From: Lachnospiraceae bacterium
Lineage (GTDB): Bacteria > Bacillota > Clostridia > Lachnospirales > Lachnospiraceae
Direction of reading: 5' to 3'
DNA length: 64,000 bases
NCBI GenBank assembly: GCA_024403455.1
Contig: JAKSRR010000011.1
Location: 24,489 to 88,488, forward strand
Part shown: positions 61,887 to 64,000 of the stretch, in pieces
Layout: the number at the start of each line of letters is the position of its first letter
How positions within the stretch are numbered: the first letter of the stretch is position 1
Made by a program: the position numbers and the translations under genes
Notes under the pieces: model-generated
The model's input: the letters and a program-made list of their open reading frames with translations, nothing else
Told to the model about the DNA's origin: nothing
Databases searched by the model: none

Positions 61887-63737
61887 CTATTGTATTTTAA
61901 TAATAACTCTCTCTGCACTCTCACCTAATGGATTATATTCAAGCTCAATGGAATTTGCATCCTTCGGAATGACATACAGTGCACCTAAAATTGCAGAGCG
62001 TCCTGGATCAATATTTGCATTATAATCTTCGTTTCCTCCCGAAAGCAGTTCCGCAGAATATATAATATCATCAATATAACAGCTATAATCTCCAACGCTT
62101 ACGTAATTTGACTCGTTTGACTCGTTAGTAACCTTTATTTTCAAGTATATAGCCTTTTCATTATCTCCCACAGTGGTCCAATACTCATTATACCCTGTAT
62201 AATCTAAATTCACCTCTGTAACCATACCTGTAATAGTCTTATTTCCAAATTCATCCCCTATTCCAATTGTTTTTATATTATCCATGGCAGAGTTTTTTAT
62301 ATAAATTGATTCATCCTCCGCTATCAACACATTTTCAGCCGTTTCTTCATCCTGAATAATTATTATTTGTCTGTCGGCTCGCTCACCAAGAGGATCATAT
62401 TCCAATTCTATACTCTTGGTTTCCATTGGTACAATATATACCGCACCTAAAATTGCTCCGCGACCAGCCTCAATGTACGCATTATAATTGTCATCACTAC
62501 TCCAAAAATCCGCATCCATACTAATATTATCAGCATAGCAATTAAAATCACCAACACTTACATAATTAGAATTGTCAGATATATTAATCATTTTTATTCT
62601 AACCAAAACAGCTTTATATCCTTCATCAACCGTAGTTAACATGTCGTTATAATCTTTATAATCAAGGTCTACATATATTACTTTTCCAACGATTGTGTGA
62701 TTACCAAATTCCTCGCCAATATGTACAGTGCTATTTTTAGTTTCATACGAGTTTGTTTCCAACGATGCCCAATCAACATCCGGAACTTCATTTATATAAT
62801 CCTCGATATCAGAATTTGCTTCCGTTGAATTATTACCAATAATATCGTCTACCGCTTTTTGTACATTTTTTTGAACGTGCCCCATCTCTATGCCAAAATA
62901 TACACAAAGCACTATTCCAAGCACAATTCCTACATAGGATCCCAAATGTCGTTTTGTCTTATCCTTCATTGAAAGATCTACGCATCCCAACACAATACTA
63001 GCCACACCAACTATTGGATATAGTATTAATGGTGATGGCAAAATGAATGTTATCCCGGCTAACAAACATGATATTAAACTTAAAATAGAATCCTTCTTCT
63101 TCCACGTAGTTTTTGTTTCTACTCCCTGCCCACCTGCATTATTTGCCGCAAAGCTTATACTGCTATTCGGTATTATTCCATTGTCTACAGTGGACTGCAC
63201 ATTAGCATTCCCTATCATACTTTCATTATTATAAGGCCACAAAGTTTGATTATTCTCTCCATATGGTGCATTTCCCATAATACAGGAATTAGTCGCTCCA
63301 TTCGCAACTTGATTCATTCCATAATTTGTACCATTCTGTTGGTTGTAATAACAAAAGGAATTGCTTGCTATTCTATTGTTGTTTACACTTCCTCCATTCT
63401 GATCATTAAATTTATTATATGCAATATTGGAAATGCTATTAGAACTTCCATTTTGACCAAATGTGTTTTGATACATGGGTTGTGGTTGTTGATTTATGCC
63501 TTGCATGTTATATGTTTGATACGGCATTCCTAATAATGGATTCTGTGCATTCGCTTGAGTCAAAAAAGGATTCTGCATGTTCGTCTGTGCTATAAAAGGA
63601 TTCTGATTCTGAGCCATAGGATTTTGTGAAATAGGTTGAGATAAATTTTGATTCTGACCTTGCGGTAAAGACTCATATATTGAATTGGTTGTATCGTTAC
63701 TGGATAAAATATTACCATTATCTAATGTTGGTTCCAT
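61887..63737 (-). CDS. Low-complexity membrane protein with duplicated DUF4352-like domains
   Basis: 616 residues. Residues 1-200 are a disordered Asn/Gln-rich tract (NPFIAQTNMQNPFL, repeated NPF/NPL), then two to three helices (about 215-285), then two copies of an immunoglobulin-like DUF4352-type domain (about 325-460 and 480-616). The copies match closely, for example SNYVSVGDFNCYAD against SNYVSVGDYSCYID and AILGAVYIVP against AILGALYVIP. The start has AGGAGGTG ten bases upstream. Function unknown; an envelope sensor or adhesin-like role is possible. Confidence 0.78.
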   Translation of the reverse strand: MEPTLDNGNILSSNDTTNSIYESLPQGQNQNLSQPISQNPMAQNQNPFIAQTNMQNPFLTQANAQNPLLGMPYQTYNMQGINQQPQPMYQNTFGQNGSSNSISNIAYNKFNDQNGGSVNNNRIASNSFCYYNQQNGTNYGMNQVANGATNSCIMGNAPYGENNQTLWPYNNESMIGNANVQSTVDNGIIPNSSISFAANNAGGQGVETKTTWKKKDSILSLISCLLAGITFILPSPLILYPIVGVASIVLGCVDLSMKDKTKRHLGSYVGIVLGIVLCVYFGIEMGHVQKNVQKAVDDIIGNNSTEANSDIEDYINEVPDVDWASLETNSYETKNSTVHIGEEFGNHTIVGKVIYVDLDYKDYNDMLTTVDEGYKAVLVRIKMINISDNSNYVSVGDFNCYADNISMDADFWSSDDNYNAYIEAGRGAILGAVYIVPMETKSIELEYDPLGERADRQIIIIQDEETAENVLIAEDESIYIKNSAMDNIKTIGIGDEFGNKTITGMVTEVNLDYTGYNEYWTTVGDNEKAIYLKIKVTNESNESNYVSVGDYSCYIDDIIYSAELLSGGNEDYNANIDPGRSAILGALYVIPKDANSIELEYNPLGESAERVIIKIQ

Positions 63738-63859
63738 ATTTTATTTACACCTCCTAAGTTGATATTTATTAAAGGTAGAATTATCTCTTTCGTATTTGAC
63801 ATCGCCATATCTCTGCTATCGACTTTGTCTCTTCTTTCATTTATTAACAAAAGCAAAAG

Positions 63860-63915
63860 AGGTATAGAGGCACCGTCAAGGTGGCTCTATACCTTGATAT
63901 ATGTAGTATATCAAG
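63860..63915 (-). repeat. Double-hairpin element, copy 2
   Basis: Hairpin B pairs AGGTATAGAG (63860-63869) with CTCTATACCT (63885-63894) around the same inner CACC/GGTG stem as copy 1. Hairpin A pairs CTTGATAT (63893-63900) with ATATCAAG (63908-63915). Lies about 120 bases before the start of the 61887-63737 gene. Confidence 0.7.
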
Positions 63916-63950
63916 CGCCTCAGCTGTACTTTGACTTTTTCTTCTGCATA

Positions 63951-64000
63951 AAAACCTGCTAAGAAAAATCAAGTACTAAATTGATTTTCTTGCAGGTTTT
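63951..64000 (-). terminator. Long hairpin at the window edge, probable terminator of the next gene
   Basis: AAAACCTGC...AAGAAAAATCAA pairs with TTGATTTTCTT-GCAGGTTTT with one bulge. TTTTT follows on the minus strand. It would end a gene outside the window. Confidence 0.65.

Noticed and set aside
1-64000. tRNA, rRNA, intact transposase or prophage genes
   Set aside because: None was recognised by eye on either strand; a covariance-model scan would be needed to exclude a tRNA fully.

Overview
The window looks like chromosomal DNA of an anaerobic, Gram-positive Firmicute, most likely a member of the Lachnospiraceae (Clostridia). This is an inference from gene content and style: a meso-DAP type MurE beside DapF, a GlgC/GlgD pair, a DnaD/DnaI-type primosome pair, a 395-residue PRPP synthetase, two CotH kinases, a TSCPD protein, a DUF1934 protein, purine-rich Shine-Dalgarno (SD) sites and TTGACA/TATAAT promoters. 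No rRNA, tRNA, CRISPR array or intact insertion sequence was seen. About 50 coding genes are supported, most on the minus strand.

Layout. 1-7.2 kb: cardiolipin synthase (cut by the window edge), a D-2-hydroxyacid dehydrogenase, an AEC transporter, murG, a TSCPD protein, a HIT hydrolase, a flavodoxin-SCP2 fusion and a rhomboid protease. 7.2-13.8 kb: an exported-protein cluster with two CotH-type kinases, a beta-helix (Cthe_2159-like) lipoprotein, a phosphodiester glycosidase and an anchored protein of unknown function. 13.9-17.1 kb: small conserved genes, ispE and a GntR/UTRA regulator with its likely operator. 17.1-23.3 kb: an acyltransferase and a MoxR-DUF58-VWA-VWA-TPR ('Bat'-like) operon. 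23.4-30.1 kb: murA, ddl, a membrane-anchored MurF-like ligase, an alpha/beta hydrolase and a LysM-M23 peptidase. 30.1-32 kb: a flavin reductase and a long coiled-coil tail-anchored protein. 32.4-38.6 kb: dapF-murE-GT2-sialyltransferase-like-ABC exporter, probably one envelope operon. 38.7-46.1 kb: a trans-sulfuration enzyme, a GGDEF-GGDEF-EAL protein with a beta-repeat tail, and glgC-glgD. 46.5-51.8 kb, plus strand: murC, then dnaD and dnaI behind a cluster of DnaA boxes, then prs. 51.9-57.6 kb: an HTH-Uma2 protein and a five-gene NAD salvage operon (nicotinamidase, PRPP synthetase, nadV, nadE, nrtR) with a palindrome inside its promoter and a structured leader. 57.7-64 kb: an AT-rich accessory end with gene remnants (DinD, Rpn-like), low-complexity membrane proteins, a DUF5722 glycosidase-like protein and a hairpin element present twice.

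How the genes work together. Seven peptidoglycan precursor genes (murA, murC, murE, murF-like, murG, ddl, dapF) lie scattered among other envelope genes. The clearest metabolic unit is the NAD operon. NadV needs PRPP, which the co-encoded Prs supplies; NadE makes NAD; and NrtR is the expected repressor, with a 19-bp palindrome sitting exactly between the -35 and -10 boxes of the operon promoter.

The most promising undescribed signals are non-coding: (1) the two-copy, covarying double-hairpin element at 59.9 and 63.9 kb; (2) the 36-bp tandem repeat framed by two perfect palindromes upstream of the c-di-GMP gene; (3) the NAD operon leader with mutually exclusive hairpins; and (4) the DnaA-box cluster in front of the primosome genes. 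Among proteins, the c-di-GMP enzyme with a predicted cytoplasmic beta-repeat tail is the most unusual.
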